Origin: an uncultured Sulfitobacter sp.
GTDB taxonomy: Bacteria > Pseudomonadota > Alphaproteobacteria > Rhodobacterales > Rhodobacteraceae
DNA length: 64,000 nt
Direction: 5' to 3'
Assembly: GCA_947502265.1 (NCBI GenBank)
Contig: CANMZB010000006.1
Location: 124,001 to 188,000 of the forward strand
How positions within the stretch are numbered: position 1 is the stretch's first letter; the number at the start of each line of letters is the position of its first letter. Made by a program: the position numbers and the translations under genes. Of the stretch, positions 8,568 through 18,322 are shown piece after piece. The notes below the pieces were generated by a model. That model did not search any database, had not been told where the DNA came from, and worked only from the letters and a program-made list of their open reading frames with translations.

Positions 8568-9590
8568 TTAAGAGACCATCCCGACAATCTCATAGGTCTT
8601 TTTCAGGATCGGGGCGGTGATCTCGCGCGCCTGTTGCGCGCCTTTGGCGAGGGTGCGGTCGATCTCTGCCTGATCTGCCATCAACTCGGACATGCGCGTG
8701 CTGATCGGGGCCAGCTTGGCAACCGCCAGCTCTGCCAACGCAGGTTTGAACGTGCCGAATTGTTGTCCACCCACGTCTGCCAGAACCTGCGCCACCGTTT
8801 GCTCGTTCAGGCCGGCATAGATGTTCACCAGATTGCGCGCTTCGGGACGGTCTTTCAGCCCTTCAACTTCGGAAGGCAATGCATCCGGGTCGGTCTTGGC
8901 CTTGCGGATCTTCTTGGCGATGGTGTCCGCGTCGTCGGTCATGTTGATGCGGCTGGCGTCTGACGGGTCGGATTTTGACATCTTTTTGGACCCGTCACGC
9001 AGGGACATCACGCGGGTGGCCGCCCCTTCGATCACCGGTTCGGTCAGCGGGAAAAAGTCGACGCCATAGTCGTGATTGAATTTCGCCGCGATGTCGCGGG
9101 TCAGTTCAAGGTGCTGTTTCTGGTCTTCGCCGACCGGCACATGGGTTGCGTGATAGATCAGGATGTCGGCTGCCATCAACGCGGGATAGGCAAACAGCCC
9201 CAACGAGGCCGCTTCGGCGTTTTTACCCGCCTTATCCTTCCACTGTGTCATGCGGCCCATCCATCCCATGCGCGCGACGCAGTTGAAAATCCACGCCAGT
9301 TGCGCGTGCTCCGGCACCTGACTTTGGTTGATCAGAATGGATTTCTCCGGGTTGACACCTGCGGCGATGAAACCGGCGGCAAGCTCTCGGGTGTTGTGGC
9401 GCAGGGTTGCGGGGTCCAACAGCTTGGCCGTGATCGCGTGCAGATCGACCATGCAATAAACGGTTTGGAAGTCGCCCTGATCCTGCATATCCACAAAGCG
9501 TTTGATCGCGCCCAGATAGTTGCCAAGGTGCAGCCCGCCCGAGGGCTGGATGCCGGAAAAGACGCGGGGCGTGAATTGGGTCTCGCTCAT
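8568..9590 (-). CDS. trpS: tryptophan-tRNA ligase
   Basis: This 340-residue class I aminoacyl-tRNA synthetase has the HIGH-type signature [17 protein letters not shown] near the N-terminus and [16 protein letters not shown] (KMSKS) near residue 195. It charges tRNA with tryptophan. The start at 9590 ([13 protein letters not shown]) has GGAG upstream and gives the usual length; the longer frame to 9647 adds residues not seen in the family. It is divergent from the rhomboid-like gene, with a 99-nt spacer. Confidence 0.97.
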   Translation of the reverse strand: MSETQFTPRVFSGIQPSGGLHLGNYLGAIKRFVDMQDQGDFQTVYCMVDLHAITAKLLDPATLRHNTRELAAGFIAAGVNPEKSILINQSQVPEHAQLAWIFNCVARMGWMGRMTQWKDKAGKNAEAASLGLFAYPALMAADILIYHATHVPVGEDQKQHLELTRDIAAKFNHDYGVDFFPLTEPVIEGAATRVMSLRDGSKKMSKSDPSDASRINMTDDADTIAKKIRKAKTDPDALPSEVEGLKDRPEARNLVNIYAGLNEQTVAQVLADVGGQQFGTFKPALAELAVAKLAPISTRMSELMADQAEIDRTLAKGAQQAREITAPILKKTYEIVGMVS

Positions 9591-9689
9591 GGGATGCTCC
9601 GATGGGGGCTGGATATATCGTTGCGATGGGCTTACCCATGGCACCACCCTCAGTCAACCGACCCCATTAGCGAAAGAAGCGCACGCCCC

Positions 9690-10388
9690 GTGTCAGATCA
9701 GCCAGAAGACCCCCCGTTCGAGCCACCTTTCAACACCTTGCCGCCTGTCGTGCTGGCACTTTTTGTCATCATGGCCGGGATCGAGGCGACGCTGTCGCTT
9801 GCCGAGGCGGGAATGGTCGGCGGTCCTGCGGCTGTGGGCTGGCGTCTGGCGCTGGTGCGCGATTGGGGCTTCTCGGGGCAGATTTTCGATGCGATGTGGG
9901 CACAAGGGTATTTCCCGATGGAGCATCTGCTGCGTTTCATCACCTATCCGTTCATCCACCTCAGCTTTACCCATGCGCTGATCGCCATCGTTTTGATGTT
10001 GGCACTGGGCAAGATGGCTGCCGAAGTCATGGGGCAACTCGCCATGCTGGCGCTGTTCTTTGTGTCGGGTATTGGCGGCGCGCTGGCCTATGCGTTGCTG
10101 CTGAATGATCCGGTGTGGCTGGTGGGGGCATATCCGTCCGTCTATGGCCTGATTGGCGGCTACAGCTTTGTGTTGTGGCGCAGACAGGCGTCCACCGGCG
10201 GTCCACAATGGCAAGCGTTTAGCCTGATTGCGATACTGATGGGCCTGCAATTGGTGTGGAGCTTGTTTGCTTCTGTCGGCAATGGCTGGGTGGCGGAGCT
10301 TGCAGGCTTTGTCTGCGGGTTTGCGATCAGCTTTGTCTGCGCGCCCGGCGCATGGGCGCGCATCCTTGGCCGTTTGCGCCAGCGTTAG
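9690..10388 (+). CDS. rhomboid-fold membrane protein lacking catalytic residues
   Basis: This 232-residue protein from a GTG start has a rhomboid layout: TM1 near residue 20, FIHLSFTHALIAI and a core of about six helices. The active-site positions are changed. GAYPSVYGLIG (146-156) stands where proteases have GASGxxxG, putting Tyr148 in place of the nucleophilic serine. VAELAGFVCG (201-210) puts Glu203 in place of the catalytic histidine. The HxxxN motif reads His95 to Ala99. It is therefore likely a non-proteolytic rhomboid-like protein (inference). GTG at 9690 is used because the open frame further upstream overlaps trpS antisense. Its stop overlaps the murJ stop by 3 bp. Confidence 0.75.
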   Translation: MSDQPEDPPFEPPFNTLPPVVLALFVIMAGIEATLSLAEAGMVGGPAAVGWRLALVRDWGFSGQIFDAMWAQGYFPMEHLLRFITYPFIHLSFTHALIAIVLMLALGKMAAEVMGQLAMLALFFVSGIGGALAYALLLNDPVWLVGAYPSVYGLIGGYSFVLWRRQASTGGPQWQAFSLIAILMGLQLVWSLFASVGNGWVAELAGFVCGFAISFVCAPGAWARILGRLRQR

Positions 10389-11923
10389 CGGCGCATGGCT
10401 GCACGGAACTCGGACAGGCGGAACGCACCCAACATTTGTCCGCTGCCGAAATAGGAAACCGCCCCCAGCACCAACAGCACAAGCAGCCCGAGACCGCGCC
10501 ACCATGCCAGCGCCAACAGCGCGCTAAGCTGCATGTTGAAGCCCCAAAGCACCGCACCCATGATCACGCTTGCCGCGATGATCCGCCAGATGCGCTTGTG
10601 AAAGCGCGCATCGAATTTGGCCACATCGCCGTACCGCCGCGCGCCGATGGCGAGCATGGCAACCATGGCCCACCCTGCCAGCGTCGCCGCAATCGCGGGC
10701 GCCAGCCAGCCAACGAAAGGCGCAAGGCCCACGGCAAGACCCGCGTTCACCACCATCGCGGCAAGGGCAAAATAGAACGGCCGCCGCGTATCCTCGCGGG
10801 CGAAATACAACGGTTGCAGGATCTTTTGCAGCACAAAGGCAGGCAGCCCAAGTCCGTAAATCATCACCGCCGTCGCAATGGCCGCACTGTCATCCACTGA
10901 TGACGCGCCGCGCTGGAACAATACAGAAACCAGCGTCAGAGGGATCACGACCAGCGCCACTGCCGAAGGGATAGTCAGCGCAAGCGAGATTTCAGCCGCA
11001 CGGCTGAGCGCATTGCGCGCGCCGCCGTCATCGCCCGCGCGCAGACGGCGCGACAGATCCGGCAGCAGGACAATACCCACCGCAATGCCGACCACGCCCA
11101 ACGGCAACTGATACAGCCGGTCCGCCGCAAAAAGCCAACTCACGGCCTTGTCGTATTGCGAGGCGACCAGCTGTCCCACCACCAGATTGATCTGCATCAC
11201 CCCCGAGGCCATGGCCGCAGGTAACGCAATCACTACCAGATCGCGCATTTCCGCATTCCAGCGCGGCAACTTTGGCCGTATGTTAAATCCGGCATTTGCC
11301 GCCGCACGCCAGGTCAACGCCAACTGGCCAACACCGGCAAGCGGGATGGCCCAGACCAGCCAGATGATCGCGGCACCGCCCGTCACCTGCGCAAGGATCA
11401 GGGCCGAGATTACGGCAATGTTCAAAAGCACAGGTGCCGCCGCCGCCACGGCAAAGCGCCCTGTTGCATTGAGGATCCCCGAGAACAACGCAGAGAGCGA
11501 CATGAACAGGATGTACGGAAACACGATCCGGCCAAAGCCCACTGTCAGATCAAAGCGCGCATCGCCGCTGAACCCTTCGGCAGTGGCCCAGACAAGCGCG
11601 GGCATGAACACCATGCCAAGCCCCGTCAGCAATAGCACGATGAATAACAGACCGCTTAGCGCGTTTTGGGCAAACGCCTGCGGATGCTCTTCGCCCTCCA
11701 GCCGTTTGGAAAACATCGGCACAAACGCGGCGTTAAACGCCCCTTCTGCGAAAAATCGGCGGAACATGTTGGGCAGGCGGAAGGCGGCGACAAAGGCATC
11801 CATCAACGGCCCCGGTCCGATCAATGACAGGATCATCACCTCGCGGATAAAGCCCAGTATCCGGCTGAGCAAAGTCCAGCCGCCCACGGTGAAAAAGCCG
11901 CTCATCAATCGAATGGGTTTCAT
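10385..11923 (-). CDS. murJ: lipid II flippase MurJ
   Basis: This 512-residue membrane protein has about 14 transmembrane helices and the MurJ/MviN N-terminus (SGFFTVGGWTLLSRILGFIR, then AFRLPNMFRRFFAEGAFNAA). MurJ flips undecaprenyl-linked lipid II across the inner membrane for peptidoglycan synthesis. The ATG at 11923 (MKPIRLMSGFF) is the family start; an ATG at 11971 would add an unusual extension. It lies 105 nt downstream of glnD in the same direction. The two are often neighbours in alphaproteobacteria, so co-transcription is likely. Confidence 0.96.
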   Translation of the reverse strand: MKPIRLMSGFFTVGGWTLLSRILGFIREVMILSLIGPGPLMDAFVAAFRLPNMFRRFFAEGAFNAAFVPMFSKRLEGEEHPQAFAQNALSGLLFIVLLLTGLGMVFMPALVWATAEGFSGDARFDLTVGFGRIVFPYILFMSLSALFSGILNATGRFAVAAAAPVLLNIAVISALILAQVTGGAAIIWLVWAIPLAGVGQLALTWRAAANAGFNIRPKLPRWNAEMRDLVVIALPAAMASGVMQINLVVGQLVASQYDKAVSWLFAADRLYQLPLGVVGIAVGIVLLPDLSRRLRAGDDGGARNALSRAAEISLALTIPSAVALVVIPLTLVSVLFQRGASSVDDSAAIATAVMIYGLGLPAFVLQKILQPLYFAREDTRRPFYFALAAMVVNAGLAVGLAPFVGWLAPAIAATLAGWAMVAMLAIGARRYGDVAKFDARFHKRIWRIIAASVIMGAVLWGFNMQLSALLALAWWRGLGLLVLLVLGAVSYFGSGQMLGAFRLSEFRAAMRR

Positions 11924-12028
11924 GTAAATAGCGCCTTTGCTGTCATACGCCTTGGCTAGCGATTGCAACAACAGCGCGCAATTGTCTTTTGCCTGACTGT
12001 GCGGGTTTGCGCATTGCCTGTCACAAGA

Positions 12029-14803
12029 TCAGACGTCTGCCCGCTTGACCCCTTCGGTTATCGCCTGACGTAGCCGGCTTTCAAGCTGGCTTTGTTTGCT
12101 TTCGGAGTAATATTTTAGCCCGAACATATCTTTGACGTAAAAGGTATCGACAACTTGCTCGCCATAGGTCGCAATGACAGCATTGGCGATATAGACGTTG
12201 GCCGCCGCCATCGCCCGCGCCAGATCATACAGCAGGCCGGGGCGGTCGCGGGTGTCCACTTCGATAATGGTGTAGATTTCCGACCCGTCGTTATCGAAGG
12301 TGATCGAGGTCGGAACGCGGAACGCTCTTTCGCGCTTCTTGACCTTGTCGCGACTCTTGAGCGCATCGCGCGCGACGACTTCACCGCGCAGGGTCTTGCC
12401 GATCATCTGGCGCAGGCGGGGTAGACGTGACGCCTCATAGGCGTTGCCCTCGACATCCTGTATCCAGAACGCATCCGTCACAAAACCGTCCTTGGTTGTA
12501 TAGCTGCGGGCATCGACGATATTCGCACCGACAAGCGCCAGCGCTCCGGCGAGGCGTGAAAAAATGCCGGGGTGGTCGGCCATCACAAAGCAGACGCGCG
12601 TGGCATCGCGGTCCTCGTCGGGGTGCAGATCAATGAGGATGGAATCCGCCTCCGCGTTGCGCAACATGTTGGCGAATGCCACATGGGCCGTAACATGCAT
12701 TCCCTGCCAGTAAGGGTCGTAATGGCGCGCCGTCTCGGCCTTCAGCTCTTTCTTGGTCCAGTCGGGCAGGGCCGCGCGCAACGTCTTTTTCGCCTCCGCC
12801 CCGCGGTTCTGCCGGTTAAGATCTTCGAGACCGGTTTCCAAACCGCGCTCTGTCTGGCGGTAAAGGGCACGGATCAGCACTGCTTTCCAGTTGTTCCATG
12901 TGTCCGGGCCAACGCCGCGGATATCGCAAACCGTCAGCACACACAGAAGGTCCAACCGTTTGACCGTCTTCACGGCTTTGGCAAAATCACGCACTGTGCG
13001 GGGGTCGGCGATATCGCGTTTTTGGGCCATGTCGGACATCAGCAAATGATAGCGCACCAGCCATTCGACGGTATCCACCTCGTCCTGTTTCAGGCCCAGA
13101 CGCGGCGCGACCTTACGCACGATCTTTGCGCCGAGTATGGAATGATCTTCCATCCGCCCCTTGCCGATGTCGTGCAACAACAACGCCACATAAAGCACAC
13201 GCCGGTTGACCCCGCGTTCAAGGATTGACGAGGCCACAGGCAACTCTTCGTCCAACTCATGCTTTTCGATGCGGGCCAGATTGGCGATGGTCTGGATGAT
13301 ATGCTCGTCCACGGTATAGCTGTGGTACATGTTGAACTGCATCATCGCCACGATCGGTTCGAATTCGGGGATGAAAGCGGCCAGCACGCCCAGTTCGTTC
13401 ATCCGCCGCAGCGCGCGTTCGGGATTGCCATGTTTGAGCAGCAGATCAAGGAACATCCGCTGCGCTTCGGGGGTGTTGCGGAATGTATCGTCGATCAGGT
13501 GCAGGTTCGCTTTGACGGTGCGCATCGCGTCAGGGTGGATCAGCATGCCGGTGCGCAAGGCTTCCTCGAACAGGTGCAACAGGTTCAACGGCTCCGACAG
13601 GAAGGCGGCCTCGTCCACGATGGCAATCCGGTTATGCACCAGAACATAGCCCGCTTTGATGCGCGGCTTGCGGCGGAATATCCGCTCCGGCAACGGTTCG
13701 GATTTGACGTGCATATCCTCCAGCTTGGTCAGGAAAATACGGGTCAGATCGCCAACGGCGGTTGCGTGACGAAAATAGGCCTGCATAAAGACTTCTACCG
13801 CGCGGCGCCCCTCGCGGTCCTTGTATCCCATCGCCTCGGCAACAGACACTTGCATATCGAACGTCAGCTTTTCGGTGGCGCGGTTTGTCAGCAGGTGCAG
13901 ATGCCCGCGCACAGCCCAAAGAAAGTTCTCGGCATCTTTGAATGTCTCGTATTCGTCGGTACGAAACACGCCTTTCGCGACCAGATCGGCGGAATGTTCG
14001 ACGCCGTGAATGTATTTGCCGATCCAGAACAGCGATTGCAGATCGCGCAAGCCGCCTTTGCCCTCTTTGACATTGGGCTCCACCACATAGCGCTGGCCCT
14101 GCTTGAGATGCCGGCTGTCGCGCTCGTGCAGCTTTGCCTCGATAAAATCGCGCCCCGAGCCGCTGAACAGATCACGCTTGAGCGTTTCATCAAGCAGCAA
14201 CGCCAGATCGCGGTCACCACAGACATAGCGATGCTCCAACAGAGCGGTCTGGATCGTGAAATCCTCGTTCCCGAGCTGCACACAATCGCGGATTGTACGG
14301 CTTGAGTGGCCGACCTTCAGCTTCAGATCCCACAGGATATACAGCATCGCCTCGATCACGCTTTCGGCCCATGGCGTGATTTTGGCAGGGGTCAGAAACA
14401 GCAGATCAACATCCGAAAACGGGGCCATCTCTCCCCGGCCATAGCCGCCCACTCCGATCACGCTCAGCGTCTGGGCGGTGCGATGGTCAACGGGCGGATG
14501 GATATAGCGTGTGACCGCGTCGAGCACCACTTTCACCATACCGTCGGTCAGGTAGGTGTAGGAGGCGGTCATTGCGGTGGCGTCGAATGGATTTTGCGCA
14601 AGGTTCTCGGCGATCACCTGTCGCCCGCTGGTCTGCTCTGCCTGAAGGATTCGCACGATTTCGGCCTGTAAGGTGGCCGATGATTGCTGTGCGGCCTGCG
14701 CTATTTGTGCTGTTGCACCGTCGCGGTCAAAAATCGCGCGCGGATCGGATAACAGACGCGGCTCCAGCGCCGCGTCTGTATTGCGATGTTCGGAGTTTGA
14801 CAC
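12029..14803 (-). CDS. glnD: [protein-PII] uridylyltransferase / uridylyl-removing enzyme
   Basis: This 924-residue bifunctional nitrogen sensor uridylylates PII proteins when glutamine is low and removes UMP when it is high. The nucleotidyltransferase domain shows VGGYGRGEMAPFSDVDLLFL near residue 100. An HD phosphohydrolase domain has LLLHDIGKGRMEDHS near residue 540. Two ACT domains occupy the last ~200 residues (MADHPGIFSRLAGALALVGA and DTRDRPGLLYDLARAMAAAN), the glutamine-sensing part. Length is typical. It starts 8 bp after the upstream lipoprotein gene and precedes murJ, giving one leftward operon. Confidence 0.97.
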   Translation of the reverse strand: MSNSEHRNTDAALEPRLLSDPRAIFDRDGATAQIAQAAQQSSATLQAEIVRILQAEQTSGRQVIAENLAQNPFDATAMTASYTYLTDGMVKVVLDAVTRYIHPPVDHRTAQTLSVIGVGGYGRGEMAPFSDVDLLFLTPAKITPWAESVIEAMLYILWDLKLKVGHSSRTIRDCVQLGNEDFTIQTALLEHRYVCGDRDLALLLDETLKRDLFSGSGRDFIEAKLHERDSRHLKQGQRYVVEPNVKEGKGGLRDLQSLFWIGKYIHGVEHSADLVAKGVFRTDEYETFKDAENFLWAVRGHLHLLTNRATEKLTFDMQVSVAEAMGYKDREGRRAVEVFMQAYFRHATAVGDLTRIFLTKLEDMHVKSEPLPERIFRRKPRIKAGYVLVHNRIAIVDEAAFLSEPLNLLHLFEEALRTGMLIHPDAMRTVKANLHLIDDTFRNTPEAQRMFLDLLLKHGNPERALRRMNELGVLAAFIPEFEPIVAMMQFNMYHSYTVDEHIIQTIANLARIEKHELDEELPVASSILERGVNRRVLYVALLLHDIGKGRMEDHSILGAKIVRKVAPRLGLKQDEVDTVEWLVRYHLLMSDMAQKRDIADPRTVRDFAKAVKTVKRLDLLCVLTVCDIRGVGPDTWNNWKAVLIRALYRQTERGLETGLEDLNRQNRGAEAKKTLRAALPDWTKKELKAETARHYDPYWQGMHVTAHVAFANMLRNAEADSILIDLHPDEDRDATRVCFVMADHPGIFSRLAGALALVGANIVDARSYTTKDGFVTDAFWIQDVEGNAYEASRLPRLRQMIGKTLRGEVVARDALKSRDKVKKRERAFRVPTSITFDNDGSEIYTIIEVDTRDRPGLLYDLARAMAAANVYIANAVIATYGEQVVDTFYVKDMFGLKYYSESKQSQLESRLRQAITEGVKRADV

Positions 14804-14811
14804 TTTCGCGC

Positions 14812-15990
14812 TCAGAAGCCCGCTCCGCCAAAGGCTTTTGGTGCACCCTCCAGCAGAACAACCTGATTGTTGCGGACCTCTGCAACCGCGAGACCGCGTT
14901 CATTGGTGCCGTTGGCGCGCAACCGGAAGATCCCGTTTGCACCCCGAAACCCTGCGCCCTGTGTCAGCGCGGTACCGGTCAGCGCGTTCGCCTTGCCGCT
15001 TTTGACAAGCGAGCCAATCGCGGCCACGCCATCGAAGGCAAGCCCCGCAATATCCAGCGGACGCGTGCCGTAGGCAGTATTGTAGCGCGAGGCAAACGCA
15101 GCGCTGGCACCGGGATCGGGCAGTGCAAACCACCCGCCCTGTACACCGGGCAGGGCAAGCGTCTGCGCGGGAATGTCCCACCGGCTTAGTCCGATGTATT
15201 GGGTCGTTTCCGGCCCGATCCCGGCGGCGGGTAGCTGGCTTGCAAACAGCGGCAGCGCGGTTGCCGAGCTTGCCGTCAGAAAGAGCGCGGTCGCACCCGA
15301 GCTGCTCATGGTGGATTTCAGCCGTGGAATCGCGGCCCGAACCGATTCCTGGCTCAGCGCATAATCGACAGTTCCCGACAGTGTTGCGCCGTTCGCGGCA
15401 ATCGCCTGCTGGATGGCGTTACGGCCCAGCTGACCACCGATATCATTGGCGTGCAGTACGACAATGCGGTCTTTTCCGGCGCGCTTGGCGTAGCTCACAA
15501 GACGGTTGGCAGTGTTGGCAAATGTCGGGCCAAGCACATAGACATTGCCGCCCGCGATCGTGGTGTTGTTGGAGAAGGACAACACATTCACGCCCGACGG
15601 CGCCACAGCCACCCCTGCGGCATTAGCCGCTTCGCCGTAAACCGGCCCAAGAATGATCTTGGCCCCGTCTGCGACGGCCTGCTTGGCGGCGGTCGCCGCT
15701 GCCGTGGCCTGACCGGCAGTGCCATAGACGCGCAGATCAATCTGTACCCCTTGCAAATCGCGAATCGCCAACCGTGCCGCGTTTTCAAGGTTTTGCGCCA
15801 GAAGGTCGTCCGAGGCCGACCCGCCACGCGGCACAAGGAGCGCGACCGGCACCGGCGCTTTGGTGTCAATTTTGGGACCGCCGCCAACCCCGCCTGTCAT
15901 GGCCGGATCACAGGCGGCAAGCAGCAACGCCACGAGGGGAAGGAGGGCGATCCGCAAAGGCTTTCGGATGGCGCGAAGGATGGCAATCAT
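14812..15990 (-). CDS. penicillin-binding protein activator (LpoA-like lipoprotein)
   Basis: This 392-residue protein has a lipoprotein signal ending LVALLLAACDP (lipobox LAAC, lipidated Cys about residue 26), followed by a periplasmic-binding-protein type I fold like the C-terminal domain of LpoA (GPVYGEAANAAGVAVAPSGV, VLHANDIGGQLGRNAIQQAI). LpoA activates PBP1A in gammaproteobacteria. Here the N-terminal TPR-like domain of enteric LpoA is absent, so the same role is inferred. The arrangement with rsmI divergent and yraN beyond it mirrors the rsmI-lpoA-yraN locus of E. coli. ATG 15990 puts the signal peptide at the N-terminus. Confidence 0.85.
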   Translation of the reverse strand: MIAILRAIRKPLRIALLPLVALLLAACDPAMTGGVGGGPKIDTKAPVPVALLVPRGGSASDDLLAQNLENAARLAIRDLQGVQIDLRVYGTAGQATAAATAAKQAVADGAKIILGPVYGEAANAAGVAVAPSGVNVLSFSNNTTIAGGNVYVLGPTFANTANRLVSYAKRAGKDRIVVLHANDIGGQLGRNAIQQAIAANGATLSGTVDYALSQESVRAAIPRLKSTMSSSGATALFLTASSATALPLFASQLPAAGIGPETTQYIGLSRWDIPAQTLALPGVQGGWFALPDPGASAAFASRYNTAYGTRPLDIAGLAFDGVAAIGSLVKSGKANALTGTALTQGAGFRGANGIFRLRANGTNERGLAVAEVRNNQVVLLEGAPKAFGGAGF

Positions 15991-16077
15991 GTTAGTGGTT
16001 CTCCCCAATCAGTAGCACGGCGTCTTGCGCCGCGCGAATTGTCACAATCATACTCTTCGAAAAAGGCGGGTCCAGCG

Positions 16078-16941
16078 TTGAATTTTAACAAGCAAAAGTT
16101 AACGCCCGGTATCACTTTCGTTGGCGTGCCAATCGGAACTGCGCGCGATATCACGTTGCGTGCGCTTGATGTGTTGGCCAGTGCCGATATTCTGGCCGCA
16201 GAAGACACCCGAAGCTTGCGCAAGCTGATGGATATTCACGGAATTCCGTTGGACGGGCGCAGAATCATCGCGCTCCACGATCACAGCAAGGCGGCGGTGA
16301 CGGAACGGCTGGTAAGTGCTGTGCGCGAGGGGCTTTCAGTGGCCTATGCCTCCGAAGCGGGAATGCCGCTTATCGCCGATCCCGGCTTCGAGCTGTCACG
16401 CGCGGCGGCGCAAGCAGGCATTGGCGTGACCTGTGCGCCGGGGCCCTCTGCGGTGCTGACGGCGCTGACGCTGGGAGGTTTGCCCACGGATTCCTTTCAT
16501 TTTGCGGGCTTCCTCCCGAATAGCAAATCGGCGAGGCTTTCTGCGCTCGAAGCTTTGCGCGACATTCGCGCGACACTGGTGTTTTACGAATCACCGAACC
16601 GCGTGGGGGCCATGTTGAGGGACGCCGCCACTGCGCTGGGCGCCGCGCGTTCCGCCGCCGTCTGCCGCGAATTAACCAAGAAATTCGAGGAAATCCGGCG
16701 CGGAACGCTGTCCGGTCTGGCCGACCAATACGCGACGGAGAAACCCAAAGGCGAAATCGTGGTGTTGGTTGACCGTGGGGATTTACCCACTGTTAATGAA
16801 GTTGACCTAAACTCTTCGTTGGAGGCTGCTTTAGCGGAGATGTCGATGCGCGATGCGGTCGATATGGTGGCTAATGCGCACGCGTTGCCTCGCAGGCAGG
16901 TGTATCAGGCGGCTTTGGAGTTGAGCAAACAAAAAGGTTGA
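16078..16941 (+). CDS. rsmI: 16S rRNA (cytidine-2'-O-)-methyltransferase
   Basis: This 287-residue tetrapyrrole-methylase-fold enzyme methylates C1402 of 16S rRNA using SAM. It shows VGVPIGTARDITLRALDVL at the N-terminus, AEDTRSLRKLMDIHG, EAGMPLIADPGFEL (SAM-site loop) and FYESPNRVGAM. No ATG fits the N-terminus. A TTG at 16078 preceded by AAAGGCGGG is my choice, with a TTG at 16039 as the alternative, so the start is uncertain. It is divergent from the LpoA-like gene and precedes yraN by 6 bp. Confidence 0.92.
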   Translation: MNFNKQKLTPGITFVGVPIGTARDITLRALDVLASADILAAEDTRSLRKLMDIHGIPLDGRRIIALHDHSKAAVTERLVSAVREGLSVAYASEAGMPLIADPGFELSRAAAQAGIGVTCAPGPSAVLTALTLGGLPTDSFHFAGFLPNSKSARLSALEALRDIRATLVFYESPNRVGAMLRDAATALGAARSAAVCRELTKKFEEIRRGTLSGLADQYATEKPKGEIVVLVDRGDLPTVNEVDLNSSLEAALAEMSMRDAVDMVANAHALPRRQVYQAALELSKQKG

Positions 16942-16947
16942 TGGATC

Positions 16948-17328
16948 ATGACCCACATGCGCGCCAAAACAGATCGTGGGGCGATGTCGTTTCATGCCGG
17001 ACTGGCGGCTGAGGAACGGATCGCGCTGGATTACGAGCGGCGCGGTTTTACCGTGGCGCGCCAACGGTGGCGGGGCCGTTCCGGAGAGGTTGATTTGATC
17101 GTGCGGGACGGTGATGGCCTGATTTTTATAGAAGTAAAACAAAGCCGCAGTTTTGATCGCGCGGCGCAGAGGATCAGTGCGGCCCAGATGCGGCGCATCT
17201 ACACCTGCGCCGAAGAGTTTCTGGGCGCGGAGCCGAATGGCAGCCTGACAGACGTGCGGTTTGATGTGGCGCTTGTGAACGGTTACGGCGAGACACATAT
17301 CATTGAAAATGCCTTCGGCCACGGTTGA
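16948..17328 (+). CDS. yraN: UPF0102 family protein YraN
   Basis: This 126-residue protein of the YraN family has a restriction-endonuclease-like core: [40 protein letters not shown] (Asp and Glu-x-Lys nuclease-like residues) and [10 protein letters not shown]. Its biochemical function is not firmly known. It follows rsmI by 6 bp and ends 58 bp before gshB, as in many proteobacteria. A second in-frame ATG (codon 13) could also start it. Confidence 0.92.
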   Translation: MTHMRAKTDRGAMSFHAGLAAEERIALDYERRGFTVARQRWRGRSGEVDLIVRDGDGLIFIEVKQSRSFDRAAQRISAAQMRRIYTCAEEFLGAEPNGSLTDVRFDVALVNGYGETHIIENAFGHG

Positions 17329-17386
17329 GGCCATTGCGTTGGACGGATTGCTTTGTCATCAAGATGGCAACAGCAAGGATAAGCCC

Positions 17387-18322
17387 ATGAAAATCGCCTT
17401 TCAAATGGACCCGATCGGGGCCGTAGATATCAACGCGGACAGCAGTTTCCGCCTCGCAGAGGAAGCGCAGGCGCGGGGGCATTCGCTGTTTTATTACACG
17501 CCGGATCATCTTGCCTATCAGGAGGGGCGGATTACGGCACGCGGGCATGACATGACCGTTCAGCGGGTTGAAGGCACGCCTGCCGTGCTTGGCGAGATGC
17601 GCGAAGTTGATCTCGCCGGGTTCGATGTCGTCTGGTTGCGGCAGGATCCGCCCTTTGACATGCATTATATTACATCCACCCATCTGCTTGATATGATTTC
17701 CGAAACCACGCTGGTGGTGAATGATCCCTTCTGGGTGAGAAACTATCCCGAAAAGCTGTTGGTCCTTAGGTTTCCGGACCTGACGCCCCCCACAACGATT
17801 GCCCGCGATCTCGATACGATCCGCGCCTTCAAGGAGAAGCACGGGGATGTAATTCTCAAACCGCTCTATGGCAATGGCGGCGCGGGTGTTTTCAAACTTA
17901 CGATGGACGACAGAAACCTCAGTTCCCTGCACGAATTGTTCACCGGCTTTTCGCGCGAGCCGTTGATCGTACAAAAATTCCTGCCCGCCGTATCCAAAGG
18001 CGACAAGCGCGTGATTCTCGTCGAAGGCGAGGCCGTGGGCGCGATCAACCGTGTGCCGGCGGCTGGCGAGACGCGCTCGAACATGCATGTTGGCGGGCGA
18101 CCCGAAAAGGTTGGATTGACGGCGCGTGATATGGAGATTTGCGCGCGGATCGGGCCGCTTTTGAAAGAGAAAGGCCAGGTTTTTGTCGGTATCGACGTGA
18201 TCGGCGACTATCTGACAGAAATCAATGTGACATCCCCGACCGGCATTCAGGAGCTTGAGCGGTTTGACGGCACGAACATCGCTGCAAAGATCTGGGAGGC
18301 AATCGAGGCCAGACGCGCGTGA
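17387..18322 (+). CDS. gshB: glutathione synthase
   Basis: This 311-residue ATP-grasp enzyme joins gamma-glutamylcysteine and glycine to make glutathione. It begins [20 protein letters not shown], has [15 protein letters not shown], the ATP-grasp loop [15 protein letters not shown] near residue 165, and ends with [19 protein letters not shown], which binds Mg and substrate. Start 17387 has an AAGGA ribosome binding site; the open frame to 17303 would overlap yraN and is not family-like. Its TGA overlaps the GTG of the next gene (GTGA). Confidence 0.97.
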   Translation: MKIAFQMDPIGAVDINADSSFRLAEEAQARGHSLFYYTPDHLAYQEGRITARGHDMTVQRVEGTPAVLGEMREVDLAGFDVVWLRQDPPFDMHYITSTHLLDMISETTLVVNDPFWVRNYPEKLLVLRFPDLTPPTTIARDLDTIRAFKEKHGDVILKPLYGNGGAGVFKLTMDDRNLSSLHELFTGFSREPLIVQKFLPAVSKGDKRVILVEGEAVGAINRVPAAGETRSNMHVGGRPEKVGLTARDMEICARIGPLLKEKGQVFVGIDVIGDYLTEINVTSPTGIQELERFDGTNIAAKIWEAIEARRA

